Below, piece after piece: positions 9,624-18,691 of a stretch of DNA of 50,548 nucleotides (positions are counted from its first letter, which is position 1; every line of letters starts with the position of its first letter). The position numbers were made by a program, and so were the translations under genes. The DNA is from Natronorubrum halalkaliphilum (GTDB lineage: Archaea > Halobacteriota > Halobacteria > Halobacteriales > Natrialbaceae), in NCBI RefSeq assembly GCF_009834785.1, contig NZ_WUYX01000013.1:97820-148367 (forward strand), written 5' to 3'. The notes beneath the pieces were generated by a model. That model was given only the letters and a program-made list of their open reading frames with translations, did no database searches and was not told the origin of the DNA.

Positions 9624-11885
9624 ATGAGTCTCGAGGAGCCCGACTCGACGGTGCTCTCGCGCGAACAGTACGAGTCGCTCCTCGACGCCGCCGAAACGTA
9701 TCGTGAGGCGCTCGTCGTCCGGCTCTGCGGTGACGTCGGGCTCCGTCCGACGGAGCTCACCGCGCTCACGATCGACGACGTCGAACAGGTCCGGATCGAT
9801 CCGCCGCGATATCTGATTCGGGTGCCGGCCGTCGGCGACGGGGACGGCAGAACGGCGTACCTGCCGACACGAATCGAGCGGGAACTGCGGCGATACGCGC
9901 GGAGCAACGGACTGTCGCCCGACGACCGGATCTTTTCCGTTACCGCGCGACGCCTCCAGATGCTGGTGTCGGACGTCGCCGACCGGGCCGGCGACCTGTT
10001 CGACCAGCCAGCGCTTACCGACGCATCCACGAGCGATCTGCGGCAGTATTTCGCCCGGCGGGCGCTCGTCGACCACGCGGTCAACCCTCGAGTCGTCAAG
10101 GCCGCCGGCGGCTGGCGGAGTTTCGAAGCGCTCGAGCCGTACCTGCCCGAGCCGGCGGACGCGGAGATCGTCGACGCCTTCGACGCGCTCGAACGAGCGA
10201 CGGGAGCCGGGCACGGGCATGGACACGGACAGCGTCGCGGTCGCTCGGGAACACAGCCCGGCTCGGCCGTGAGCGACGACAGCGTGGTCCGCCTGCTCCT
10301 CGCCGCGAGCGACCGATACGCCCTCATCCGCCTCGACGCCGACGGCTACGTCGAGCGCTGGAACCGAAGCGCGGCGTCGATGTTCGGCTACCGAGCCGGC
10401 GAAATCGTCGGCACGCACGTCTCGACGTTCTACACGGACGAGGCCGTCGACGATGGCGTCCCCGAGCGGACGTTAGCGGCGAGCCTGGAGGAGTCCGGTT
10501 ACGAGGACGACGGCTGGCGCGTTCACGAGGACGGGTCGCGATTTCGGGCGACCGAGGTCATCTCCCCGCTGCGGGACGATCAGGGACGCCACCGCGGCTT
10601 CGCCGTCTTCGTCCGCGACGTCTCGGCGTCCCACGACGAACTCGAGTCCGTCCGGTCGCGCCGCGACGAACTCGAGCGACGGGATGCCGTCGCCCGGGCC
10701 TACCGATCCGTCACGCGATCGCTGTTCGAATCGACGGACCACGAGGAGATCGAGACGAAGACCTGTACCGCGCTGACCGAGGGGGAGGCCTACGCGTTCG
10801 CCTGGATCGACCGAGCGACGCTCTCGGATCGACAGCGAGCGTGGCGCGCCTCGAGCGGGATCGAACCGAGCGAGGTCGATCGACTGGTTCCGGCGGAGTG
10901 GCGAGCGGACGAACCGCCGACCGACGACGGCGACGCCGCGGTCTCGGTCGCGACCGACGTGAGCCTCCCGGTCGAACGCGGGCCCGGAGAGCGCGGCGAC
11001 CGCGAGGACGACGGCGGCGTGCTCGCACGCGTCCCGCTCGTCTACGGCGACACGGTGTACGGCACGCTCTCGGTCGCGACCGACGGCGTCTCCGATTTCG
11101 ACGCGGACGAACGCCGGTGGCTCGAGACGATCGGCCAGCAGGTCGGCTACGCGATCGCCGCGGTTCGCCGGCGCAACCTCCTGCTGTCCGACCGCGTCGT
11201 CGAACTCGAGATCGATTGCCGGGACGCCGACTCCTTCTTCGTCGACGCCGCGCGGCGACTGGGCTGTCGGTTCGAACTCGACTCGCTCGTCCCGGTTTCG
11301 GAGACGACACAGCTGTACTACCTGCGCCTCGAGGGGGCGTCGCCGGCCGACCTCTTCGATCTCGCGGCGGACGACCCCGGGATCGACGACTGCCGACTGG
11401 TCGAGACCGACGAGGACGGCTGGCGCGTCGAGTTCGTCGTCGACGGCTCCTCGCCGGCGTTGACGCTTACCGAGTACGGCGTGACCGTCCTCGAGGCCGT
11501 CACCGAGGACGGCGTGACGACGATCACGGCCGAGTGCGCCGCCGACGCCGACCTGCGGACGATCGTCGCGGGCCTTCGCTCCGCGTTCCCCGACTCCGAA
11601 CTGGTCGGAAAGCGCGAGGCCGAACGGACCGTCCAGACGGCCCGCGAGTTCCAGGAAGGCCTCGAGGACCGACTGACCGATCGCCAGGAAGCGTCGCTCC
11701 GAGCGGCCTACTTCGGCGGCTACTACGACTGGCCCCGCGAGAGCACGGCCGAGGAGATCGCCGACGCGATGGGGATCTCCTCGCCGACGTTGCACAACCA
11801 CCTCCGAAAGGGCCAACACGAACTCTTACGGACGTTCCTCGACGATCCGACCGGGAGCGGGGCCGAGGTCGCGGAACAGGACTAA
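9624..11885 (+). CDS. Bat-like sensor/transcription regulator (integrase-like, PAS, GAF, HTH-10)
   Basis: A 753-residue cytoplasmic regulator of the bacterio-opsin-activator family. Residues 1-190 look like a tyrosine-recombinase catalytic domain (GLRPTELTALTIDDV with Arg41; SDLR at 137-140; GGW at 162-164; Tyr173), but the histidine of the HxxR box is Ser, so recombinase activity is unlikely. A His/Gly-rich linker follows. Residues about 220-345 are a PAS domain (WNRSAASMFGYRAGEIVG), then a coiled linker, a GAF domain (about 360-520) and an HTH-10 DNA-binding domain near the end (ESTAEEIADAMGISSPTLHNHLRKG). The start is the ATG at 9624; an upstream ATG at 9597-9599 region gives no better signal. 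Lying between two acs genes, it probably controls acetate use; this is inference. Confidence 0.85.
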   Translation: MSLEEPDSTVLSREQYESLLDAAETYREALVVRLCGDVGLRPTELTALTIDDVEQVRIDPPRYLIRVPAVGDGDGRTAYLPTRIERELRRYARSNGLSPDDRIFSVTARRLQMLVSDVADRAGDLFDQPALTDASTSDLRQYFARRALVDHAVNPRVVKAAGGWRSFEALEPYLPEPADAEIVDAFDALERATGAGHGHGHGQRRGRSGTQPGSAVSDDSVVRLLLAASDRYALIRLDADGYVERWNRSAASMFGYRAGEIVGTHVSTFYTDEAVDDGVPERTLAASLEESGYEDDGWRVHEDGSRFRATEVISPLRDDQGRHRGFAVFVRDVSASHDELESVRSRRDELERRDAVARAYRSVTRSLFESTDHEEIETKTCTALTEGEAYAFAWIDRATLSDRQRAWRASSGIEPSEVDRLVPAEWRADEPPTDDGDAAVSVATDVSLPVERGPGERGDREDDGGVLARVPLVYGDTVYGTLSVATDGVSDFDADERRWLETIGQQVGYAIAAVRRRNLLLSDRVVELEIDCRDADSFFVDAARRLGCRFELDSLVPVSETTQLYYLRLEGASPADLFDLAADDPGIDDCRLVETDEDGWRVEFVVDGSSPALTLTEYGVTVLEAVTEDGVTTITAECAADADLRTIVAGLRSAFPDSELVGKREAERTVQTAREFQEGLEDRLTDRQEASLRAAYFGGYYDWPRESTAEEIADAMGISSPTLHNHLRKGQHELLRTFLDDPTGSGAEVAEQD

Positions 11886-12150
11886 CGGAACGTCCGCGAG
11901 CGCACGGCCGAGATTCGCACTAATCCTCTAGAGTGGTGTCCGGGGGAGAGCGAGAACCGACTCTCGATCGACCCTCGCGGCTCACGGCCGTCCGTCGCGC
12001 GACCGATCCGGGCCCGAGACAACCCCGTATAATCGGATATAGCCTCCTTATACAGTCAGTATCGCCGAGGTGTTCACCGGGTTCGGGGCCCGATTTTGTA
12101 CAACTAGATGGAGCACTTACGATGCTCGTTGTGTTTTGGGTTGGTGTATC

Positions 12151-14127
12151 ATGTCACAGGAGGATGCCAACCTCGAGGCTCGTCTCGAGGAACAGGAAAC
12201 GTTCGAACCGCCCGAGTCGTTCGTCGAACAGGCGAACGTCACGGATCCGGCGATCTACGAGGAGTTCGAGGAGAACTGGCCCGAATGCTGGGAGCGCGCC
12301 GCAGACCTGCTCTCGTGGGACGAAGAGTACGACACCGTCCTCGAAGACGGTGACGCGCCGTTCTACGAGTGGTTCACCGGCGGCGAACTGAACGCGTCGT
12401 ACAACTGTCTCGATCGCCACGTCGAGGAGGGCCGCGCCGACAGCGCGGCCATCGAGTGGGAGGGCGAACTCGGCGAGACGCGAAGCTACACCTACGCCGA
12501 ACTGTTGGACGAAGTCGAGGACTTCGCGGCGACGCTGCGCGACCTCGGCGTCGAGGAGGACGACGTCGTCACCCTCTACATGCCGATGATTCCGGAGTTG
12601 CCGATCGCCATGCTGGCGTGTGCCCGCATCGGCGCGCCACACAGCGTCGTCTTCGCCGGTTTCTCGGCCGACGCGCTCGCGACCCGGATGAACTCGGCCG
12701 AAAGCGAGTATCTGGTCACCTGCGACGGCTACTACCGTCGCGGCGACGCGCTGGATCACATCTCGAAGGCCAACGAGGGCCTCGAGGGCGTCGAGCACGA
12801 GGTGTCCGACGTCGTGGTTGTCGACCGACTGGGCGACGACCTCTCCCACGACCTCGCGGACAACCAACACGACTACGACGAACTGGTGGCCGACCACGAA
12901 GGATCGACGGTCGAGCCCGTTTCCCGCGACGCGGAGGACATGCTGTTCCTGATGTACACGTCGGGGACGACCGGGAAGCCCAAGGGCGTGAAACACACGA
13001 CCGGCGGCTATCTGGCCTACACCGCCTGGACGAGCCGCGCCGTCCTGGACATCGAAGCCGACGACACCTACTGGTGTTCGGCCGATATCGGCTGGATCAC
13101 GGGCCACTCCTACATCGTCTACGGGCCGCTCGCACTGGGCACGACGAGCGTGATGTACGAGGGAACGCCGGATTATCCCGACAAGGATCGACTCTGGGAG
13201 ATCGTCGAGAAGAACGACGTCGACATCTTCTACACCGCGCCGACGGCTATCCGCGCGTTCATGAAATGGGGCGAGGAGTACACCGAGAACCACGACCTCT
13301 CCTCGCTGCGACTGCTCGGCACCGTCGGCGAGCCGATCAACCCGCGGGCCTGGAAGTGGTACTACAAACACATCGGCAACGAGGAGTGTCCCATCGTCGA
13401 CACCTGGTGGCAGACCGAAACTGGCGGCATGATGATCACCACGCTGCCGGGGATCAACGAGATGAAACCCGGCTCTGCGGGGCCGCCCCTGCCGGGTATC
13501 GACGCACGGATCGTCGACGCACAGGGTGATGAGGTTTCGGCCGGCGAGGCCGGCTACGTCACGGTCAACAACCCGTGGCCCGGGATGCTCCGAACGCTGT
13601 ACAACAACGACGAGCGATTCATCGAGGAGTACTGGCAGGAGTACTCCGACGAGGGGTCCGACGAATGGGTCTACTTCCCGGAAGACGGCGCGAAAATCGA
13701 CGACGACGGCTACATCACCGTCCTCGGCCGCGTCGACGACGTCATCAACGTCTCCGGCCACCGCCTCGGCACGATGGAGATCGAATCGGCCGTCGTCGGC
13801 GTCGAAGGGATCGCCGAAGCCGCCGTCGTCGGCGGCGACCACGAGGTCAAAGGCGAGGCCGTCTACGTCTACGCCATCTCCGAAGACGGCACCGAGACGG
13901 ACGAGGAACTCGAGGAACGCGTCGTTGAGGGCGTCCTCGATTCGATCGGCCCGATCGCGAAACCGGAGGAAGTGATCTTCACGCCCGAACTGCCGAAGAC
14001 GCGGTCGGGCAAGATCATGCGCCGCCTGCTCGAGAACATCGCGAGCGGCGACGAACTGGGCAACACGTCGACGCTTCGGAATCCGGAGGTCGTCGACGAG
14101 ATCGCCAAACAGGCCGAGGGAGACTAA
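12151..14127 (+). CDS. acs: Acetate-CoA ligase (AMP-forming), paralogue 2
   Basis: A 658-residue acetyl-CoA synthetase, the same length as the copy at 7510 and collinear with it. It has the ATP loop YTSGTTGKPKG (residues 269-279), WWQTETGG, canonical hinge and CoA region GRVDDVINVSGHRLGT and C-terminal PKTRSGKIMRR with Lys621. The ribose-binding segment reads YFPEDGAK: the Asp is kept but the usual Gly before it is Glu. The start is the ATG giving MSQEDANLEARLEEQ, an acidic N-terminus normal for halophiles; an in-frame ATG 81 bases upstream lacks coding character. The 265-bp upstream region has several TATA-like stretches (GTATAATCGGATATAG, about 12027-12042). It is followed by a symporter for its probable substrate, acetate. 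Confidence 0.93.
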   Translation: MSQEDANLEARLEEQETFEPPESFVEQANVTDPAIYEEFEENWPECWERAADLLSWDEEYDTVLEDGDAPFYEWFTGGELNASYNCLDRHVEEGRADSAAIEWEGELGETRSYTYAELLDEVEDFAATLRDLGVEEDDVVTLYMPMIPELPIAMLACARIGAPHSVVFAGFSADALATRMNSAESEYLVTCDGYYRRGDALDHISKANEGLEGVEHEVSDVVVVDRLGDDLSHDLADNQHDYDELVADHEGSTVEPVSRDAEDMLFLMYTSGTTGKPKGVKHTTGGYLAYTAWTSRAVLDIEADDTYWCSADIGWITGHSYIVYGPLALGTTSVMYEGTPDYPDKDRLWEIVEKNDVDIFYTAPTAIRAFMKWGEEYTENHDLSSLRLLGTVGEPINPRAWKWYYKHIGNEECPIVDTWWQTETGGMMITTLPGINEMKPGSAGPPLPGIDARIVDAQGDEVSAGEAGYVTVNNPWPGMLRTLYNNDERFIEEYWQEYSDEGSDEWVYFPEDGAKIDDDGYITVLGRVDDVINVSGHRLGTMEIESAVVGVEGIAEAAVVGGDHEVKGEAVYVYAISEDGTETDEELEERVVEGVLDSIGPIAKPEEVIFTPELPKTRSGKIMRRLLENIASGDELGNTSTLRNPEVVDEIAKQAEGD

Positions 14128-14184
14128 CTCGGCCGATTTCTTCTACTACTGAGCGAGAGCCGACCAATACAGAGCACACGGAAT

Positions 14185-14598
14185 ATGTCAGATAATAACG
14201 AACACGATTCGACCGAGACGTCAGATCCAGTCGAGACGGACGGCGGCGTCGCGACGGAAGCGTACCTCGATAAGGAAATAAACATCTTCAAGCCGGCGAC
14301 GCCGTTCATGCGAGACCATCTCCGAGTAATCTGGCTCTCGTTTATCGCGTGGATCCTCGTCGTCTTCGGCCCGACGACGGCGACGTTTCTCGCACCGGAC
14401 CTGATGACCGGGACGGAGGTTTTGGGCGGGTTCCCGCTCCACTTCTTCCTGGCCGCGATCTTCACGCCGCTTGCTGCCCTGTTGCTCTCGGTCGCCTACG
14501 CGATGCAGCGCGACCGACTCGACACCAAGTACGGCATCTCCCACGAGGAGGAAGTAGAGTCCGGCGGCACCGTCGCTGCCGACGGAGGTGAAGAATGA
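14185..14598 (+). CDS. DUF4212 sodium/solute symporter small subunit
   Basis: A 137-residue membrane protein. After an acidic 30-residue N-terminus come two transmembrane helices (VIWLSFIAWILVVFGPTTATF and FFLAAIFTPLAALLLSVAY) and the family ending YAMQRDRLDTKYGI. DUF4212 proteins are the small partner of VC_2705-type sodium/solute symporters and are normally encoded just before them, as here. The stop overlaps the start of the large subunit in ATGA, which ties translation of the two. Located 57 bp after acs, it is probably in the same transcription unit. Confidence 0.92.
   Translation: MSDNNEHDSTETSDPVETDGGVATEAYLDKEINIFKPATPFMRDHLRVIWLSFIAWILVVFGPTTATFLAPDLMTGTEVLGGFPLHFFLAAIFTPLAALLLSVAYAMQRDRLDTKYGISHEEEVESGGTVAADGGEE
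14584..14591 (+). promoter_or_regulatory. Strong Shine-Dalgarno before overlapping start
   Basis: GGAGGTGA is a full-length match to the 16S rRNA anti-Shine-Dalgarno sequence and lies three bases before the ATG at 14595, inside the end of the small-subunit gene. It supports coupled, high-level translation of the symporter large subunit. Confidence 0.65.
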
Positions 14599-16268
14599 TC
14601 GAAGCGATCGACCCGGTTATCCTGCAAGAAACCGCCCTCGACGTCGGAGAGTTCAAGCTCGTTCCGGCGCTGACGGTGGCCGCAATGTTGCTGTTGTTCC
14701 TCGGCGTCGGCTACTTCTTCCGCGTCGCCGCGGTCGACGAACTGTGGGTCGCCGGTCGATCCATCGGTTCGATCGAGAACGGGATGGCAATCGGTGCCAA
14801 CTGGATGAGCGCCGCGTCGTATCTCGGCGTCGCGTCGCTGATCGCGCTTTCGGGATACTTCGGACTCGCGTACGTCGTCGGCTGGACGACGGGCTACTTC
14901 ATCCTCCTGATCTTCCTGGCGGCGCAGTTCCGCCGGTTCGGGAAGTACACGGCCCCCGACTTCGTCGGCGACCGGTTCTACTCCGATTGGGCGCGGGGCA
15001 TCGCCGCGTTCACCACGCTCGCGATCGCCTTTACCTACGCAATCGGGCAGGCCAGCGGGATGGGACTGATGGCTCAGTACATCTTCGGCATCTCCTACGA
15101 GGCCGGCGTGATCATACTGATGGCCGTTACCATCGGATACGTCGCCCTCTCGGGGATGCTGGGGACGACGAAGAACATGGCCATCCAGTACGTCATCCTG
15201 ATCATCGCGTTCACGCTCGGTCTCTACGCCGTCGGCTGGACGCAAGGCTACTCGACCGTCTTGCCGTACCTCGAGTTCGGGAGCGAGGTCTCGGCGGCGG
15301 CCGAAATCGAGACCCAGTTCGTCGAACCGTTCGCGAACGCGGGCTACTACGCGTGGATCGCCTTGGCCTTTAGCCTGATCGTCGGGACCTGTGGATTACC
15401 GCACGTCCTCGTCAGGTTCTATACGGTCGACAACGAGCGGACCGCCCGCTGGTCGACCGTCTGGGGTCTGTTCTTCATCTGCCTGCTGTACTGGGGGACG
15501 GCTACCTACGCCGCGTTCGGCGGCCTGCTCTACGACAGCGAGGTGACGAACGGCGGTGGATTCGCCGGCGACGGCGGCATGTCCGGTTCTGAGGCCGACG
15601 CCCTCGTCGTGCTGACCGCCCAACTCGCCGACCTGCCGACGTGGCTCGTCGGGTTCGTCGCTGCCGGCGCGGTCGCCGCTGCACTCGCGACGACTGCCGG
15701 ACTGTTCATCACCGCCTCCTCGGCGGCGGCCCACGACATCTACACCAACCTCTACAAGGAAGACGCGACCCAGCGCGAGCAGATGCTCGTCGGCCGCGCG
15801 ACGATCGTCGGGATCGGGATCCTCGTCGCGCTGATCGGGCTGAACCCGCCGGCGCTCATCGGCGAACTCGTCGCGATGTCGTTCGCGATCGCCGGAACCG
15901 TCTTCTTCCCCGTGTTCTTCCTCGGTCTCTGGTGGGAGAACACGACTCGCGAGGGCGCGCTCGCGGGCATGCTCGTCGGGATCTTGCTCTCGTTCGGTGC
16001 AATCCTGAACGACACTGCGATCCCGATGTATACCGGCGTCGAAGAGGCGGTCATCCCCGGAGTCGCAACCTACCTCCCGGGAACGTCGTCCGCACTGATC
16101 GGCGTGCCGGTCGTCTTCGCCGTCATCATCGTCGTCTCGGTGGCCACGGACGAACCGCCACAGGAGATCAAACGCCTCGTCCGTCAGTGTCACAGCCCGG
16201 AGCCGATGCAACAGATGGAATCCGCCGAAGACGCCGCCGCTGACGGCGGCACCCCCGCAGACGACTAA
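14595..16268 (+). CDS. Sodium:solute symporter large subunit, probable acetate uptake
   Basis: A 557-residue SSS-family transporter with about 13 transmembrane helices. Family features include VDELWVAGRSIGSIENGMAIGANWMSAASYLG near the N-terminus and the later GTCGLPHVLVRFYTVDN, the SSS signature region with GLPH. It couples solute entry to sodium at the cell membrane. Monocarboxylates such as acetate are the likely substrate because it is encoded directly after acetyl-CoA synthetase and resembles ActP-like permeases; the sequence alone does not prove this. It starts within the end of the small-subunit gene. The C-terminus is acidic and Ala-rich. Confidence 0.92.
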   Translation: MIEAIDPVILQETALDVGEFKLVPALTVAAMLLLFLGVGYFFRVAAVDELWVAGRSIGSIENGMAIGANWMSAASYLGVASLIALSGYFGLAYVVGWTTGYFILLIFLAAQFRRFGKYTAPDFVGDRFYSDWARGIAAFTTLAIAFTYAIGQASGMGLMAQYIFGISYEAGVIILMAVTIGYVALSGMLGTTKNMAIQYVILIIAFTLGLYAVGWTQGYSTVLPYLEFGSEVSAAAEIETQFVEPFANAGYYAWIALAFSLIVGTCGLPHVLVRFYTVDNERTARWSTVWGLFFICLLYWGTATYAAFGGLLYDSEVTNGGGFAGDGGMSGSEADALVVLTAQLADLPTWLVGFVAAGAVAAALATTAGLFITASSAAAHDIYTNLYKEDATQREQMLVGRATIVGIGILVALIGLNPPALIGELVAMSFAIAGTVFFPVFFLGLWWENTTREGALAGMLVGILLSFGAILNDTAIPMYTGVEEAVIPGVATYLPGTSSALIGVPVVFAVIIVVSVATDEPPQEIKRLVRQCHSPEPMQQMESAEDAAADGGTPADD

Positions 16269-16277
16269 CCAGTACCC

Positions 16278-16736
16278 ATGTACGATACGATACTCATTCC
16301 CACCGACGGAAGCGAGGTTGCAGAGAACGCTGTCGATCACGCGCTCGATCTCGCAGCGAAGTACGACGCCGCGATCCACGCCCTGTACGTCATCGATACG
16401 AGCGCGATGGACGTCGGCCTCGGCACCGAACAGGTCGACCGCATTCGACAGGGCAAGTACGACGAGATGCCCGAGGTGCAACAGCGAGCCGACAAGGCGA
16501 CCGGCAGCGTCGCAAAGCGAGCGCGCGAACAGGGTCTCGAGGTTACCGAATCCGTCGTCGCCGGCCGACCGCACGACCGAATCGCGGACTACGCCGACGA
16601 CCATGGCGTCGACCTCATCGTCATGGGGTCGGCCGGCCGCGGCGGCGTCAAACGCGTCCTGCTCGGCAGCGTCGCCGAACGAACGCTCCGGACGACGGAC
16701 ATCCCCGTCCTCGTGGTGGACATCCGCGAGGACTAA
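16278..16736 (+). CDS. Universal stress protein UspA family
   Basis: A 152-residue protein with complete family motifs: MYDTILIPTDGSEVAENAVDHAL at the start and the ATP-binding end GSAGRGGVKRVLLGSVAERTLR. It is the ATP-binding type, unlike the more degenerate protein at 4651. It begins 9 bp after the symporter stop and is very probably cotranscribed; Usp genes next to SSS symporters are common in haloarchaea and may tune transport. The last base of its stop codon is also the first base of the 82-bp palindromic element. Confidence 0.93.
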   Translation: MYDTILIPTDGSEVAENAVDHALDLAAKYDAAIHALYVIDTSAMDVGLGTEQVDRIRQGKYDEMPEVQQRADKATGSVAKRAREQGLEVTESVVAGRPHDRIADYADDHGVDLIVMGSAGRGGVKRVLLGSVAERTLRTTDIPVLVVDIRED

Positions 16737-16817
16737 TACGGATTGCTGTAACTATGTACCGCCGATCACCAGGGACGGGGTCGGTGATCGGCGGTCATTG
16801 ACTACAGTAAACCGTAT
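16736..16817. repeat. 82-bp palindromic element, copy A
   Basis: An imperfect inverted repeat with two 35-bp arms and a 12-bp centre (16771-16782, AGGGACGGGGTC). Ends are ATACGGATTGCTGTA on the left and, on the opposite strand, ATACGGTTTACTGTA on the right; the inner 13 bp of each arm (ACCGCCGATCACC) are perfectly complementary. Two more copies lie at 49218 and 50356. It sits between converging genes, directly on the stop codon of the stress protein gene, so its RNA could fold at the 3' end of that mRNA. It is too small to encode a protein; a MITE-like non-autonomous element is the simplest reading. Confidence 0.85.
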
Positions 16818-16926
16818 AAGCCCGCGGCTCGAGACCGGTTTCCTCCTGTTTTTCGTTTCGGACACTCGAGGGTAATCTCGGAGACAGACGTCCCTCAAAG
16901 ACCCGTCTCGACTACCGCCGTCGTCG

Positions 16927-17142
16927 CTATCGGTCGGACGTCGCCATCTCGAGGCTCGCAAAGAAGACGAAGTACGCGGCGATTCCCGCGAGCATGAGCA
17001 TGTAGTAGGCCCAGTCGGGGCCGTCGAGAACGCGAAAGAGGAGATCGACCATCGTCACCCAGACGATCGCAAACACCAGATCGACCAGCAGTCCCCATCG
17101 GTCCTGGCGCACCTCCTGAATCCACTCGCGAACGCTCGTCAT
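16927..17142 (-). CDS. Small membrane protein, two transmembrane helices
   Basis: A 71-residue protein, MTSVREWIQEVRQDRWGLL then two hydrophobic segments (VDLVFAIVWVTMVDLLFRVL and YYMLMLAGIAAYFVFFASLEM). The ATG at 17142 is chosen since the 34 codons before it are Arg/Ser-rich and non-coding in character. No family is recognised. It converges with the stress protein gene across element copy A. Confidence 0.65.
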   Translation of the reverse strand: MTSVREWIQEVRQDRWGLLVDLVFAIVWVTMVDLLFRVLDGPDWAYYMLMLAGIAAYFVFFASLEMATSDR

Positions 17143-17310
17143 CGAGCGCTCACCGTTTCGCGTCCGAACGCGGTCATTACGTGGGCGTTTCGCAAGGGTT
17201 CCCCAAGAGCCTATCGACGCACCGGCGGCCGTGGATGGCCGCATTCGCTCGAGTCTCGAGTCTCAAATATCGGGCCTCGAGTCTCGAGTCGACCTCCGTT
17301 CGACTACCGA

Positions 17311-17793
17311 TCACTCCTCCCAGTACGCCGTCTCGTCGTCGATGTTGTAGTAGCCGTGAAACGACCGCTCGTCGCGGCCCCCCGGCGGCGAGCCGGCGAA
17401 GACGCCGAATTTCTCCATCTCGGGATAGATCGTGACGTCCGGTTCGTTCATCGTCGAGAGCATCAGGTATCGGAGCGGTTCGTCGCCGTCGTTGACGATC
17501 CGGTGGCCGCCGCGCTCGTCCGCGGGTAAGGTCGCGAAGTCGCCCGCCGTCAGCGGCTCCTCGCCGTCCGCAGCGATGAGGAGTCCATCGCCCGCCAGCA
17601 CGTACAGCGCTTCCTCGTTCGCCGTGTGGTAGTGGTAGGGCCACGAGCGCATCCCCGGCGGGAGTTCGTAGAGGCTACAGCCGAGGTCGTCGGCACCGAC
17701 CGCGCTCGAGAGTTCTTTGCGGCGAAACGCCGTGTCTTCCGGTTCGGGGTCGTACTCGGTCCACTCGAGATCGGATTCGTTGATCTGCTCCAT
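17311..17793 (-). CDS. Cupin-domain protein
   Basis: A 160-residue single-cupin protein. Cupin motif 1 is present with His54, His56 and Glu60/61 (GMRSWPYHYHTANEEALYVLAG), and motif 2 with GDFATLPADERGGHRIVN (His97), so all metal ligands are kept. The C-terminal 50 residues (EKFGVFAGSPPGGRDERSFHGYY) match, from memory, a group of short cupins often annotated as quercetin-dioxygenase-like; substrate unknown. A TATA-like CTTATACT on the minus strand (about 17818-17825) lies 25-30 bp before the ATG, indicating a leaderless mRNA divergent from trm56. Confidence 0.88.
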   Translation of the reverse strand: MEQINESDLEWTEYDPEPEDTAFRRKELSSAVGADDLGCSLYELPPGMRSWPYHYHTANEEALYVLAGDGLLIAADGEEPLTAGDFATLPADERGGHRIVNDGDEPLRYLMLSTMNEPDVTIYPEMEKFGVFAGSPPGGRDERSFHGYYNIDDETAYWEE

Positions 17794-17855
17794 CCCCTGT
17801 TACCGAAACAGGTCAACAGTATAAGACTTTCCGGACTCGAGAGGGCAGCAACCCA

Positions 17856-17897
17856 TTCGCCGCGGCGAAGCCCAACATCCGCTCGCAAAGCGAGCGG
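17856..17897. repeat. Two adjacent palindromes between divergent genes
   Basis: TTCGCCGCGGCGAA (17856-17869) is a perfect 14-bp palindrome, and CCGCTCGC-AAA-GCGAGCGG (17879-17897) is a hairpin with an 8-bp perfect stem and AAA loop. They lie between the start of the cupin gene and the start of trm56 and could be regulator sites or part of a small structured RNA. Nothing links them to a known protein. Confidence 0.4.
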
Positions 17898-17968
17898 TCG
17901 TTCGACCCAGCGAGGTATTTCAGGTCGAAAACGAAACCCCCTAACCTCGCCCGAGAGTGTACTCGAGC

Positions 17969-18517
17969 ATGCACGACGACTCCGAAGTCGCCGTCCTTCG
18001 ACTCGGCCACCGCCCCGGCCGGGACGAGCGGATGACGACTCACGTCGGTTTGACGGCGCGGGCGCTGGGTGCCGACCGCGTTCTGCTCCCCGACAACGCC
18101 GGCCAGTCGCTCGACACCGTCGCGGACATCACCGACCGCTTCGGCGGCCCCTTCGACGTCGAACTCACGGACTCGCCGCAGGGAATCATCCGCAACTGGG
18201 ACGGCCGAGTCGTCCATCTCACCATGTACGGCGAGCGCGTCCAGGACGTCGAACGCGAGATTCGAGCCGCACACCGGGACGACGGCGAGCCGATTCTCGT
18301 CGTCGTCGGCGCCGAGAAGGTCTCGTTCGACGTCTACGAGGCGGCTGACTGGAACGTCGGGGTTACCAACCAGCCACACTCCGAAGTCGCTGGCCTGGCC
18401 GTCTTCCTCGACCGGCTGTTCGAGGGCCGGGAACTCGAGCGCGAGTGGGTCGACGCCGACCAGCGGGTGATTCCGATGGCGACCGGAAAACGCGTCGAAC
18501 CGGTCGACGAGGAGTAG
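17969..18517 (+). CDS. trm56: tRNA (cytidine(56)-2'-O)-methyltransferase
   Basis: A 182-residue SPOUT-class enzyme that methylates the 2'-hydroxyl of C56 in the T-loop of archaeal tRNAs with S-adenosylmethionine. Recognised from the N-terminus VAVLRLGHRPGRDERMTTHVGLTARALGA, the central TMYG segment and the knot region ILVVVGAEKVSFDVYEAADWNVGVTNQPHSEVAGLAVFLDRLF. Length fits the family (about 180). The start is the ATG at 17969; a GTG four codons upstream is the alternative. It is a single-gene unit on the plus strand. Confidence 0.95.
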   Translation: MHDDSEVAVLRLGHRPGRDERMTTHVGLTARALGADRVLLPDNAGQSLDTVADITDRFGGPFDVELTDSPQGIIRNWDGRVVHLTMYGERVQDVEREIRAAHRDDGEPILVVVGAEKVSFDVYEAADWNVGVTNQPHSEVAGLAVFLDRLFEGRELEREWVDADQRVIPMATGKRVEPVDEE

Positions 18518-18691
18518 CTACCGGCGGAAGACGAGCGCCGACAACGGCCCGGGAGGCGGATACGGCGTCTCGAGCGAGCCCTCGAGTCGGTCGCGTAGTC
18601 GCGACGAGACTCCTCGAATAGTTATCATAAAATGAACCGCACCACCTGGTAACGGCTATGGGAGTCGGAGACCGTCTCGAATCCGCACCGA

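Noticed and set aside
9624-10193. Active integrase or integrated element
   Set aside because: The recombinase-like region lacks the box II His, is fused to PAS, GAF and HTH-10 domains, and no attachment-site repeats or phage genes lie nearby.
12098-12114. ACTAG core 48 bp before the second acs start as a Bat site
   Set aside because: Only the ACTAG core fits; the flanking CC and GG of the bop-type site do not, so it is not a convincing match.
17240-17295. Repeated CTCGAGTC motifs as a CRISPR or regulatory array
   Set aside because: The units are short, overlapping and unevenly spaced; CTCGAG is very common in this genome's codon usage. No CRISPR array is seen anywhere in the window.
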